From VAZQ01 sp963702695 (lineage in GTDB: Bacteria; Pseudomonadota; Alphaproteobacteria; Rhizobiales; Xanthobacteraceae): a DNA stretch of 64,000 nt. The stretch is from NCBI GenBank assembly GCA_963702695.1, contig CAVPDS010000015.1, positions 86,578 to 150,577 of the forward strand, written 5' to 3'. Within the stretch, counting starts at the first letter, position 1, and each line of letters opens with the position of its first letter. Positions 47,296 through 54,790 of the stretch are shown here, piece by piece. The notes under the pieces are model-generated. The model had not been told where the DNA came from. It made no database searches and worked only from the letters and a program-made list of their open reading frames with translations. Position numbers and translations under genes: made by a program.

Positions 47296-47511
47296 TCATC
47301 CGGGCTCCAAATTGTCCCAATTGGTCGGATCTTCTGGCTCGGGCGCTTCCGGCGCTGGTGTTGCGGCGTCCTTGGCGCCAAGGCTCTCGGCCAAGGTCCG
47401 ATATTCGTCGGCCATTTTTCGGAACCGAGCCGCAACGTCAGGGCTGCTCGAGCGCAACGAAAGCGCGAATAAATCTTCTGACTGACGGCGATAATACTCT
47501 GCGCTTGGCAT
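47296..47511 (-). CDS. small conserved hypothetical protein
   Basis: A 71-residue protein: MPSAEYYRRQSEDLFALSLR, then SSPDVAARFRKMADEYRTLA and an acidic Pro-rich tail (EAPEPEDPTNWDNL). Helical; the motif Y.RQ...L..LS..S.....A.RF..MA.EY..LA recurs in small Bradyrhizobium proteins. Function unknown. A G-rich stretch precedes the ATG. Its direction converges with the deacetylase genes. Confidence 0.65.
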   Translation of the reverse strand: MPSAEYYRRQSEDLFALSLRSSSPDVAARFRKMADEYRTLAESLGAKDAATPAPEAPEPEDPTNWDNLEPG

Positions 47512-47676
47512 CCGCCGACCCCCGCCTTCCCCCGTCTTTGCGCGGCAATCGACAACGATCTCCCGCGGGCTTTGTTCCCGGCCCCCGTGAATTAACAAAA
47601 AAATCGCCGTCGACGGCGCCGCGAACGGCCAAGCGCCAGGCTCAGCACGCCGAGAAGGCTGACCCATTCTGAAAAC

Positions 47677-47693
47677 TGGTGCGGTCGAGAGGA
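47677..47693 (+). repeat. attachment-site-like 17-bp direct repeat (distal copy)
   Basis: TGGTGCGGTCGAGAGGA is an exact copy of the CCA-end and acceptor/T-arm side of tRNA-Leu found again at 50187-50203 in the same orientation. Such tRNA 3'-end duplications are produced by tyrosine-recombinase integration and mark an island boundary. Confidence 0.75.
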
Positions 47694-47991
47694 AACCGCC
47701 GCTATCCTCGTTTCACATTGATTTTGTTGATATTTCCAACGGACCAAAATGCCAGTTCGGAGTGAATTTCGTAGTAACTATCCGCATTGATAGTCAACCG
47801 TCACGCACGTTCCGGGTAAGAAGCGCACGAGTTTAGCAACGTTCAGTGAGCGTTGATTATTTTATGTGGGGGGATTGACACCAGAAACGTGCTTTGCCCG
47901 GTGCAAACGTCAACGGTGATAAGTCAGCGCTGACTTACTTTCGGCCAGACGCGACCAAGCTCGCATTCAAAATATTTCGGAAGTCACGTGC
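47694..47991. repeat. AT-richer region with four inverted repeats inside the island
   Basis: No gene is seen in about 300 bases. It holds ACTATC-CGCATT-GATAGT (47777-47794), a 19-base near-palindrome CAACG...CGTTG (47837-47855, one mismatch), TTTGC-CCGGT-GCAAA (47893-47907) and an 18-base perfect palindrome (47920-47937). The base composition is lower in GC than the flanking core genes. They could be recombinase/excisionase arm sites, operators or RNA hairpins for the TIR transcript end. Confidence 0.6.
47920..47937. promoter_or_regulatory. 18-bp perfect palindrome
   Basis: TAAGTCAGCGCTGACTTA reads the same on both strands with no spacer, the form of a dimeric-regulator operator or recombinase core. 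It lies 54 bases beyond the stop of the TIR gene. Confidence 0.5.
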
Positions 47992-49713
47992 CTATTTGGT
48001 CGTAGTTCGCTGGGCTTTCCCGTGACCTTCCACGGCGCCGCCGCAGTCCTGCCCGGTATAAGACCAACTAACGATATCGCCTTTGAATTCTAATGACGCA
48101 TTGTATTCGCCCGGACATTCTGGAGTCGTGTTCCGCAATGATATTGATTGCGCGCGGTTGCCTGTGAGCCTTCCATCTCCTTGGCCCTGCCCTCCGCTAG
48201 CGGTCACGAAGCTTACTTTTAAGTTGTCACCCGTCTGTACTGTGGTGATTGTGATCTTCTGTTCTGCCTCTCCTCCTGCTTTGTAAGTTGTGTTGTTTGT
48301 GCCCTCATAAACTCCTCCAACGTTGGGACCGCAGACCTCGCTCACAAGCTGAGCGAATGGAGATGCGTCTTTCACGTCGAGGGGCTGTGCGGGTGTGGAA
48401 GCGGCGACCACGTAAGCCAAATTTCCCTCAGGATCGAAGTATTCGAACTTCGGCACGATAACCTTCTTTTGCTCCGCACAGTTTACGTTGACCAAGTCGA
48501 CAAGAGTTCGAGCACTGAATGGAATTCCAACAATCTTCTGTGCCGGAAATAGCTCGGATAGGCCATGTATCTTTTGAAATCTGATTACCAGCAACAGTTC
48601 AAGGGAATAGCCTGAATCAGAAATTGTCTTGACCGGACCATAAAACATATCGCCGTCGCCGTTTGGGGCGAACGTCAAATACTTCAACTTCAGATCGGCA
48701 AGCTGTTCCTTCGAAAGAAGCGGCGTTCTGAGCTGCTCGCTACACATTATATTTTGAGCGGTAGCGAGAATGCTACCAGGACTTGGCTTTTCGCCCGCAG
48801 CCAAATCCAATTCCTTGGGATTACCACGCTTATAGTGAGAAATGATCTCGCCGGACACATTGTAAATGGTCCGCTCGGCGAGCAATCCAAGCGAATTTTT
48901 GCAGCTTAATACAGTTCGATCGTCTTCGAAGGCAGCGCGGTTTGCTGCTCCCGAAGAACCAGAACTGTCAAAATTCAGGGCGTAGCGAGCGGTATAGGCA
49001 ACTGCATCCCCAAACGTCTTGATCGAACTAGGCTCGAAATAGTACGCGCTGCCCTGAGCGCTAGTTGCATACAATACCCACTCACCCGGCTTGCTGTTCC
49101 AAACAGCGGCCTGACTCGCGCTTCCCGGTTTTCCCGGTGCCAGGCCCACTCTCTCAAGGAAGCTCGGAAACCAAAAAGATTGGGCGAGTGCCAACACCAA
49201 CGCACTCAACACCAGCGCACCTGCTACGGAACCGAACCGCTGCCAGGAAGGAGGGCTGGGGATTGATCGGATATCTCGCACAAGTCCAGCCATTTCATGG
49301 CGAAAGCCCGACAGGGTAACGGATGCCGCCTGATGATCGAGCAAACCCTCAATATCATTCGGCAGCATGGCTCTAGCCGGTAGCTCGGCTCCATTGAGGC
49401 GAACTGGAATGACCGTGATCTTGCGTCTCAACGCGCGCTCAATTTCGAGCCTTACCCAATCATGCGGATTGTCGAGACGGCGGCGGCCTTCTTCGTCTTT
49501 GGCGTTGAGCCAGCTCGGCCCAATTAGCACCAACATCACCTTACATTCGGCCAATCGCTGTTCGAGGACGGCCGGAAAAAGGGTTCCCGCACGCATATCA
49601 ATATCAAGAAACACATTCTTACGACCAAATTCATTCTCCAAGTACTGTCCAATGCTAATTGCGCTGGCAGCACTGTCCTCCCGACGATAACTTATGAATA
49701 TCTTGCGCGGCAT
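47992..49713 (-). CDS. Membrane-anchored TIR-domain protein with periplasmic adhesin-E-like domains
   Basis: A 573-residue protein. Residues 3-148 form a TIR domain: KIFISYRREDSA, VFLDIDM, VMLVLIGPSWL and DWVRLEIERAL, with Glu90 placed where NAD-cleaving TIRs have their catalytic glutamate. A membrane helix follows (about 161-180). Outside it come two modules resembling surface-adhesin protein E (about 211-325, EWVLYATSAQGSAYYFEPSS; about 345-462) and a beta-rich C-terminal domain (466-573, GGVYEGTNN through SLEFKGDIVSWSYTGQDCGG). Function is unproven: a membrane sensor with an NADase effector, possibly anti-phage, is inference. The gene has lower GC than its neighbours and lies between att-like repeats. 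Confidence 0.85.
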   Translation of the reverse strand: MPRKIFISYRREDSAASAISIGQYLENEFGRKNVFLDIDMRAGTLFPAVLEQRLAECKVMLVLIGPSWLNAKDEEGRRRLDNPHDWVRLEIERALRRKITVIPVRLNGAELPARAMLPNDIEGLLDHQAASVTLSGFRHEMAGLVRDIRSIPSPPSWQRFGSVAGALVLSALVLALAQSFWFPSFLERVGLAPGKPGSASQAAVWNSKPGEWVLYATSAQGSAYYFEPSSIKTFGDAVAYTARYALNFDSSGSSGAANRAAFEDDRTVLSCKNSLGLLAERTIYNVSGEIISHYKRGNPKELDLAAGEKPSPGSILATAQNIMCSEQLRTPLLSKEQLADLKLKYLTFAPNGDGDMFYGPVKTISDSGYSLELLLVIRFQKIHGLSELFPAQKIVGIPFSARTLVDLVNVNCAEQKKVIVPKFEYFDPEGNLAYVVAASTPAQPLDVKDASPFAQLVSEVCGPNVGGVYEGTNNTTYKAGGEAEQKITITTVQTGDNLKVSFVTASGGQGQGDGRLTGNRAQSISLRNTTPECPGEYNASLEFKGDIVSWSYTGQDCGGAVEGHGKAQRTTTK

Positions 49714-49794
49714 GCTGGTTCGAACATACTACAGAGGGCTTTCGCTCTCAAATTGAGCGCACAGCCGCAAAATGCATCACGATCGCGGCCCGCT

Positions 49795-50103
49795 TCAAGC
49801 CTTCAAAAGCTGTAACTGCTGATACCAATCTCCCGCCAATCCCCGCGCTTGCTGTGGGGTCAGAGGCCGCCCCTCGCCGCTGCGCTCAGCGCGTATGGTG
49901 GCAATCCTGCCCTCAATCGTGGTCAGCCATTCGCGGTGTTTTTGCCGCGCCAGAATGACCCCAACATGACCGCTATTGAACCGTTCTTCACAGCGAAGCC
50001 CGTACAGGCGTTCGTATTCCGCCTGCACGTCGGCTGGGATGCGCTTCCGGGCGCTGAAGCCACCGCTCTTGGTGGGGCTGAGTTTGGTTGCTACACGGGC
50101 CAT
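49795..50103 (-). pseudogene. site-specific integrase, N-terminal fragment (DUF6538-like)
   Basis: A 102-residue frame: MARVATKLSPTKSGGFSARK, then RIPADVQAEYERLYGLRCEE and EWLTTIEGRIATIRAERSGE. This matches the N-terminal domain of rhizobial tyrosine integrases (R.IP.DV...Y..LYG...EE). No core-binding or catalytic R-H-R-Y part follows; the frame stops and the TIR gene begins soon after. It lies 84 bases from the tRNA-Leu, the normal integrase position, so it is a decayed island integrase. It could instead be a small stand-alone protein. Confidence 0.65.
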
Positions 50104-50186
50104 GTGTAGCGGCTAGTGTATTACGACTGCGGAAAATGTCGAGTACTTTCAGTAATCTATTGAATTATATACCACTCCCAGCGGGG

Positions 50187-50203
50187 TGGTGCGGTCGAGA
50201 GGA
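50187..50203 (+). repeat. attachment-site-like 17-bp repeat inside tRNA-Leu (proximal copy)
   Basis: The 3' terminal 17 bases of the tRNA gene (plus-strand reading TGGTGCGGTCGAGAGGA), identical to 47677-47693. Integration here would leave the tRNA intact, as observed. Confidence 0.75.
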
Positions 50204-50271
50204 CTCGAACCTCCACGGGTCGCCCCGCTAGCACCTCAAGCTAGTGCGTCTACCAATTCCGCCACGACCGC
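50187..50271 (-). tRNA. tRNA-Leu (GAG), CCA encoded
   Basis: On the minus strand the gene starts GCGGTCGTGGCGGAATTGGT and has an anticodon stem CTAGC/GCTAG around TTGAGGT (anticodon GAG), a variable arm, the T-arm GGTTCGAGTCC and an acceptor ending GACCGCACCA. At 85 bases with a type II variable arm it fits leucine tRNA. Its 3' end is the target of the island to its left. Confidence 0.96.
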
Positions 50272-50405
50272 ATGTGGGAAGAACGCGTGCCTTGGGAGGC
50301 CCGCGTCGAGCGACCGCGCTCGTGTAACAAATCGATTCCGGCGCGACAAGGTCTGCGGCACACGGTCTTGCAGAGCTGCGGCGTCGGGGCTCCGCGCCAT
50401 CCCCC

Positions 50406-50648
50406 TCAGCGGATGTCCGCGAGCCGCGGGAGCAGCCCCTTGACTTCGACCGCGATGCGGTTTCCGCTCACCACCACGGTGCCCTTGGCCACGGCAAAAT
50501 TGTTGGCGAGGATGTGGACCTCGTCGTCTTCGGAGGCCTCGAGCTCGATGATGGCGCCGCGGCCGAGCCGCAGTACCTGATGAACCGGCATGGTCGTGGT
50601 CCCGAGCACCACCTGGATGTCGAGCGAAACCTTATCGAGCGTGGCCAC
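50406..50648 (-). CDS. FliN/SpoA-family protein, orphan
   Basis: An 80-residue SpoA (surface presentation of antigens) domain protein: VSLDIQVVLGTTTMPVHQVL, RLGRGAIIELEA, VHILANNFAVAKGTVVVSGN and RIAVEV. This is the C-terminal domain of FliN/FliM motor-switch proteins. It is alone, with no flagellar genes beside it. I chose GTG at 50648 with GAGGATACA upstream; the longer frame is not family-like. It may be a second FliN or serve another SpoA complex. Confidence 0.85.
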   Translation of the reverse strand: MATLDKVSLDIQVVLGTTTMPVHQVLRLGRGAIIELEASEDDEVHILANNFAVAKGTVVVSGNRIAVEVKGLLPRLADIR

Positions 50649-50704
50649 TGTATCCTCGCAACTTCGAATGCAACCCCTCGAAGTGACCATGGTATGGTTA
50701 CCGG

Positions 50705-51412
50705 GTGGTTAACGCACGCAACGACCTGCGGACGCTGGCCGTTCCGCCAAGTCTCGCCCCGATCGAATGGCGGGTGAGCGCGGCGCCGGTACCCTACGAA
50801 ACCGCACTCGCCGACATGGAGGCCCGCGCGGCGGCGATCGCGGACGGAACCGGCGCCGAACAGGTCTGGCTGCTTGCGCACCCGCCGCTCTACACCGCAG
50901 GAACCAGCGCGCGGCCTGCGGATCTGATCGAGGCTCGGTTCCCAGTCTATGCCAGCGGCCGCGGCGGCCAGTTCACCTATCACGGCCCGGGCCAGCGCAT
51001 CGCCTACGTGATGCTCGACCTCAAGCGGCGCGACCCGGACGTGCGCCGCTTCGTCGCCACGCTGGAGGAGTGGATCATCCGTACACTTGCGGCCTGCGGC
51101 GTAACCGGCGAACGACGCGACGACCGCATCGGCGTCTGGGTCCGCCGGCCAGAGAGAGGGCCGGGCTACGAGGACAAGATCGCGGCGATCGGCATCCGCG
51201 TGAAGCGCTGGGTGACCCTCCACGGCATCGCGCTCAATATCGATTGCGACCTCTCGCATTTTTCGGGGATCGTGCCCTGCGGCGTCGCCGAGGCGCGGTA
51301 CGGGGTCACCAGCCTCGCCGATCTCGGCTTCGACACGAGCATGGCTGAGGTGGACGCGATCCTGCGGCGGGAATTCGAGCCGTTATTCGGGGCGGCCGGA
51401 CCCGCGCGCTGA
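50705..51412 (+). CDS. lipB: Lipoyl(octanoyl) transferase
   Basis: A 235-residue enzyme that moves octanoyl from acyl-carrier protein to lipoyl domains, the first step of de novo lipoylation. Key segments: VWLLAHPPLYTAGTSARPAD, GRGGQFTYHGPGQRIAYVML (RGGxxTxHGPGQ), KIAAIGIRVKRWVTLHGIAL with the catalytic Lys, and IVPCGV with the catalytic Cys. Length and order match LipB. It begins with GTG. Confidence 0.96.
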   Translation: MVNARNDLRTLAVPPSLAPIEWRVSAAPVPYETALADMEARAAAIADGTGAEQVWLLAHPPLYTAGTSARPADLIEARFPVYASGRGGQFTYHGPGQRIAYVMLDLKRRDPDVRRFVATLEEWIIRTLAACGVTGERRDDRIGVWVRRPERGPGYEDKIAAIGIRVKRWVTLHGIALNIDCDLSHFSGIVPCGVAEARYGVTSLADLGFDTSMAEVDAILRREFEPLFGAAGPAR

Positions 51413-51414
51413 TC

Positions 51415-51696
51415 TCAGTTCGGGGGTGTCGCCGCCGGCTCCTGCCGCGTCGTACAGGAAACGGCGACGGGCTGGCAGGCGATGCCGATATTCGAACAGG
51501 TCCACGAGCCGTCCGGCGCACGGATGCAGGTGCGACACCCATCAGTCCAACGCAGGCACGTCTTTTCGATTGCGCCGTAATCGTGGACCGTCGGCACATC
51601 CAGCGGCGGAGCGCTCGCCGGCGGCTGCGTCGGCCCCTGCGCCAGGACGCCGGTGGCCGCCCACAGCATCGCGACGATAATCACGCCCATTCGCAT
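51415..51696 (-). CDS. secreted small cysteine-rich protein
   Basis: A 93-residue protein with a signal peptide (MRMGVIIVAMLWAATGVLAQ) and a mature part carrying six cysteines (KTCLRWTDGCRTCIRAPDGS, then WTCSNIGIACQPVAVSC). The spacing suggests disulfides or a metal site. No family was recognised with certainty. It lies just downstream of the acylphosphatase gene on the same strand. Confidence 0.65.
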   Translation of the reverse strand: MRMGVIIVAMLWAATGVLAQGPTQPPASAPPLDVPTVHDYGAIEKTCLRWTDGCRTCIRAPDGSWTCSNIGIACQPVAVSCTTRQEPAATPPN

Positions 51697-51705
51697 CGGC
51701 CAACC

Positions 51706-52038
51706 CTATACCGTCGGCAGCATGGAAAATAGTTCCCCCGCCCGGCGCGGGGCGAGATCTTGCGCGTTGCCGACGCGCGCGTCGAGCGCCTCGACCCTCG
51801 CACCCGGAGGTCCGCCACGGCAAGCCTCGATCATCGCACTGACCGCTTCGGCGGGCCCCGCGAACACCGCCTCGACCGTTCCGTCGCGGCGGTTGCGCAC
51901 CCAGCCTTCGACCCCGCGCTCGAGCGCGGTGTATTCCGTCCAGGCACGAAATCCGACCCGCTGCACGCGGCCGCGAATCATGACGTACCAATCGCGCGAT
52001 CGCTCATCGCAATTCTCCCGTATCCTTCGCGCGTGCAC
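51706..52038 (-). CDS. acyP: Acylphosphatase
   Basis: A protein of up to 110 residues with the acylphosphatase motif VMIRGRVQRVGFRAWTEYTA (catalytic Arg) and GVEGWVRNRRDGTVEAVFAG (catalytic Asn). It hydrolyses acyl phosphates. The start is unclear: an ATG at 52007 overlaps the stop of the preceding gene in the ATGA manner typical of coupling, but its frame hits a stop after nine codons. Either translation starts at the GTG at 52038, or one base is missing near 51990. Confidence 0.85.
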   Translation of the reverse strand: MHARRIRENCDERSRDWYVMIRGRVQRVGFRAWTEYTALERGVEGWVRNRRDGTVEAVFAGPAEAVSAMIEACRGGPPGARVEALDARVGNAQDLAPRRAGELFSMLPTV

Positions 52039-52468
52039 CGCGCCAGCGCGACGGCGACCAGCGTCGGAGCGAAGCGATGTAACGCTCGGGCAGATCCCAT
52101 TCGCGCGCGGCTTCGGTCACGAGCGTGATATAGCCCGGCCGCGGCCGGCCGATACCCCGCCGCGGCGCGATGTAAACGAGCGCCGGCAGGCGGCGCGTGC
52201 CGCAGCGGACCGGCAGCGTTTGGCGTACATAGAGACCGAAGTCAACTCCTTCATAGGCGTTGAGCGCAGCAAGATCGCGCGGGCCGACACGCCACAGCAC
52301 GCCCTGCAGCAATGCGCCCGCGCGCGGCACGATCGACCCGACACCGTCAGGCGTAATGATGAAGACCCAGCCCGGGAGCGTGGCGCGGCCGACCGCGGTC
52401 GCGGTCGGGCAGCGGCCACGCATCATCGCGGGGCTCATGTTCGAGCCGTAGGCGAAATGCAGAGTCAT
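52004..52468 (-). CDS. Gamma-glutamylcyclotransferase family protein
   Basis: A 154-residue GGCT-like protein: LHFAYGSNMSPAMMRGRCPT at the N-terminus (the YGSN substrate loop), LQGVLWRVGPRDLAALNAYE with the catalytic Glu, and YVRQTLPV. It may cleave gamma-glutamyl amines or peptides. ATG at 52468 gives the family start. It overlaps the acylphosphatase frame. Confidence 0.88.
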   Translation of the reverse strand: MTLHFAYGSNMSPAMMRGRCPTATAVGRATLPGWVFIITPDGVGSIVPRAGALLQGVLWRVGPRDLAALNAYEGVDFGLYVRQTLPVRCGTRRLPALVYIAPRRGIGRPRPGYITLVTEAAREWDLPERYIASLRRWSPSRWRGARAKDTGELR

Positions 52469-52629
52469 GCGGGGGCACAATGCCACCCACGAAGGTACAA
52501 AGAAAAGAAGACCGTCAGCAGCCGCGAAAAATATAAATCCGCCCTATCAGGTGCGAACAAATGGAAACGATGTAACAAATGCAAAAGGTCCCGGCCCGCG
52601 CGACGGTCGAATGTGGCGCAAAACGCCGA

Positions 52630-54630
52630 TCAGACGAACTCCATGATCACGGCGTCCACCGCGAGGCTCTCGCCCGGCTTCACCTTGATCGCTTTCACGA
52701 CACCGTCGCGCTCGGCGCGCAACGCATTTTCCATTTTCATCGCCTCGACAATCGCCACTGTCTCGCCGGCCTTGATCTCTTGGCCTTCGACGACACTGAT
52801 CGCCCGCACCAGGCCCGGCATGGGGCAGCGCAGCAGCTTCCCGCTGTCAGTTTCGGCCCGTAGCAGCATCAGTCGCGCCGCCGCGGCCTCACGCTCGGTA
52901 TAGACAAAAACCCGCGCGGACGCGCCGCGGTGCGTGAGCTGAAATCCGTTCAGCAAAGAGCGGACCTGAACCGAGATGTCACGTTGATCAAATCGCCCCG
53001 ACCAGAGCAACTCACCTGGTTTCCAGGCCGATACCAGCACATGGCGCTGGGCATCGGCAAACTGCACCGTCAGTTCCCGTCCATTCCGCACGATGTCGAG
53101 CGCAATTTCGGTGTCATCGAGGCAGACGACGCGCCGTCGTTCGCGCGTAACCGCCGCTCCTGCGCGCTGGCCGGAAATTCGGCGCTTGCGCTCGCCGAGC
53201 ACGTGATCGATCGCGGCAGCAACCGCTGCAAGAACGCGAGCGCCCTCCCCCGTTGGCGCGATCAGGTGAAAACCTTGCGGATATTCCTCGGCGATGAAGG
53301 CGGTCGAAAGCTTGCCGGCGCGAAACCGCTCGTTTTGCATCAACGCCGACAGGAACGGAATGTTGTGCCGGATGCCATCGAGTGTGAATGCGTCGAGCGC
53401 ATCCGACTGTGCCGCAATCGCTTGCGCTCGTGTTGGAGCATGGGTCACGAGCTTTGCGATCATCGGATCGTAATAGATCGAGATTTCGCTGCCTTCGCGC
53501 ACACCAGCGTCGTTGCGCACCGTGATGCCGCCTTCGCTTCCTTCCGCCGGCGGCCGATAGCGCGACAGGCGCCCGATCGACGGAAGAAAATTGCGCGTGG
53601 GATCCTCGGCATAGATGCGGGTCTCGATCGCCCAGCCGGAGACCTTCACCCCATCCTGCTGCAGCACAAGCCGCTCACCGGCAGCGATGCGGATCATCTG
53701 CTCGACGAGATCGATGCCGGTCACAAGCTCGGTCACCGGATGCTCGACCTGCAGCCGCGTGTTCATTTCGAGGAAATAGAAGCTGCGGTCTTGGCCGGCG
53801 ATAAACTCGACGGTGCCGGCGGAGTCGTAGCCGACGGCTTTGGCCAGCGCTACCGCCTGCTCACCCATCGCGTGGCGCGTTGCGGCGTCAAGCAGTGGCG
53901 ACGGTGACTCCTCGATGATCTTCTGATTGCGGCGCTGGATCGAGCATTCGCGTTCACCGAGATGAATCACGTGGCCATGCTTGTCGCCGAGCACCTGGAT
54001 CTCGACATGGCGCGGGTCCTCGATGAATTTTTCGATGAACACGCGCTCATCGCCGAACGAGCTTTTCGCCTCCGAGCGCGCACGCGCAAAGCCCTCCGCG
54101 ACCTCGTCCTTGTTGTGAGCAATGCGCATCCCCTTGCCGCCGCCCCCAGCCGCCGCCTTGATCATGACCGGATAGCCGATTTCCGCGGCGATCCTCAGCG
54201 CCTGCGTCTCATCTGCGATGACGCCGAGATGCCCAGGCACGGTCGCGACACCCGCCTTGGCGGCAGTGCGCTTGGCGGCAATCTTGTCGCCCATCGCCGC
54301 GATCGCATCGGGATTGGGTCCGATGAAGGTGATGCCCGTTGCGGCGAGGGCACGCGCGAAATCCGCGCGTTCGGAGAGAAATCCGTAACCGGGATGCACG
54401 GCCTCCGCGCCCGTTCGCTGACAGGCAGCGACGATCTTTTCGATGGAGAGATAGCTCTCCGCAGCAGGCGGGGGGCCGATGCCAATCGCCTCATCCGCAA
54501 TTTCGACGTGCAGCGCATCGCGGTCCGCATCGGAATAGACTGCGACGGTCTTGATGCCCATCGCATGCGCCGTGCGCATGATGCGGCCCGCGATCTCGCC
54601 GCGATTGGCGATCAGTATCCGCTTGAACAT
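52630..54630 (-). CDS. pccA: Propionyl/acetyl-CoA carboxylase alpha subunit (biotin carboxylase + BCCP)
   Basis: A 666-residue protein: biotin carboxylase core (MFKRILIANRGEIAGRIMRT; the ATP-grasp loop AAAGGGGKGMR; FLEMNTRLQVEHPVTELVTG), a linker BT domain, and the biotinyl domain with the AMKMEN biotinylation Lys about 35 residues from the end. With a beta subunit it carboxylates propionyl-CoA to methylmalonyl-CoA. The beta subunit gene is not in the window. The exact acyl-CoA substrate is inferred from length and BT linker; methylcrotonyl-CoA is an alternative. Confidence 0.9.
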   Translation of the reverse strand: MFKRILIANRGEIAGRIMRTAHAMGIKTVAVYSDADRDALHVEIADEAIGIGPPPAAESYLSIEKIVAACQRTGAEAVHPGYGFLSERADFARALAATGITFIGPNPDAIAAMGDKIAAKRTAAKAGVATVPGHLGVIADETQALRIAAEIGYPVMIKAAAGGGGKGMRIAHNKDEVAEGFARARSEAKSSFGDERVFIEKFIEDPRHVEIQVLGDKHGHVIHLGERECSIQRRNQKIIEESPSPLLDAATRHAMGEQAVALAKAVGYDSAGTVEFIAGQDRSFYFLEMNTRLQVEHPVTELVTGIDLVEQMIRIAAGERLVLQQDGVKVSGWAIETRIYAEDPTRNFLPSIGRLSRYRPPAEGSEGGITVRNDAGVREGSEISIYYDPMIAKLVTHAPTRAQAIAAQSDALDAFTLDGIRHNIPFLSALMQNERFRAGKLSTAFIAEEYPQGFHLIAPTGEGARVLAAVAAAIDHVLGERKRRISGQRAGAAVTRERRRVVCLDDTEIALDIVRNGRELTVQFADAQRHVLVSAWKPGELLWSGRFDQRDISVQVRSLLNGFQLTHRGASARVFVYTEREAAAARLMLLRAETDSGKLLRCPMPGLVRAISVVEGQEIKAGETVAIVEAMKMENALRAERDGVVKAIKVKPGESLAVDAVIMEFV

Positions 54631-54790
54631 CCACCGACCTTCGAGCGAGCAGATTGCCGGCTTTGCGGTGTAGAACTTGAAAAGTCAATGACGCCGCCGC
54701 GACGATCTGCGACAATTCCGCCGTTGTAATAAATTCGTCTTGGAGCCGGTCTAGGAGACCGGTTTTCCAGCGAATTTGAAGGAGGGGATA

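Noticed and set aside
47992..49713. Thoeris, CBASS-TIR or short-Argonaute TIR system
   Set aside because: No ThsA-like, cyclase, Argonaute or APAZ partner is present; the architecture (TIR-helix-periplasmic modules) differs.
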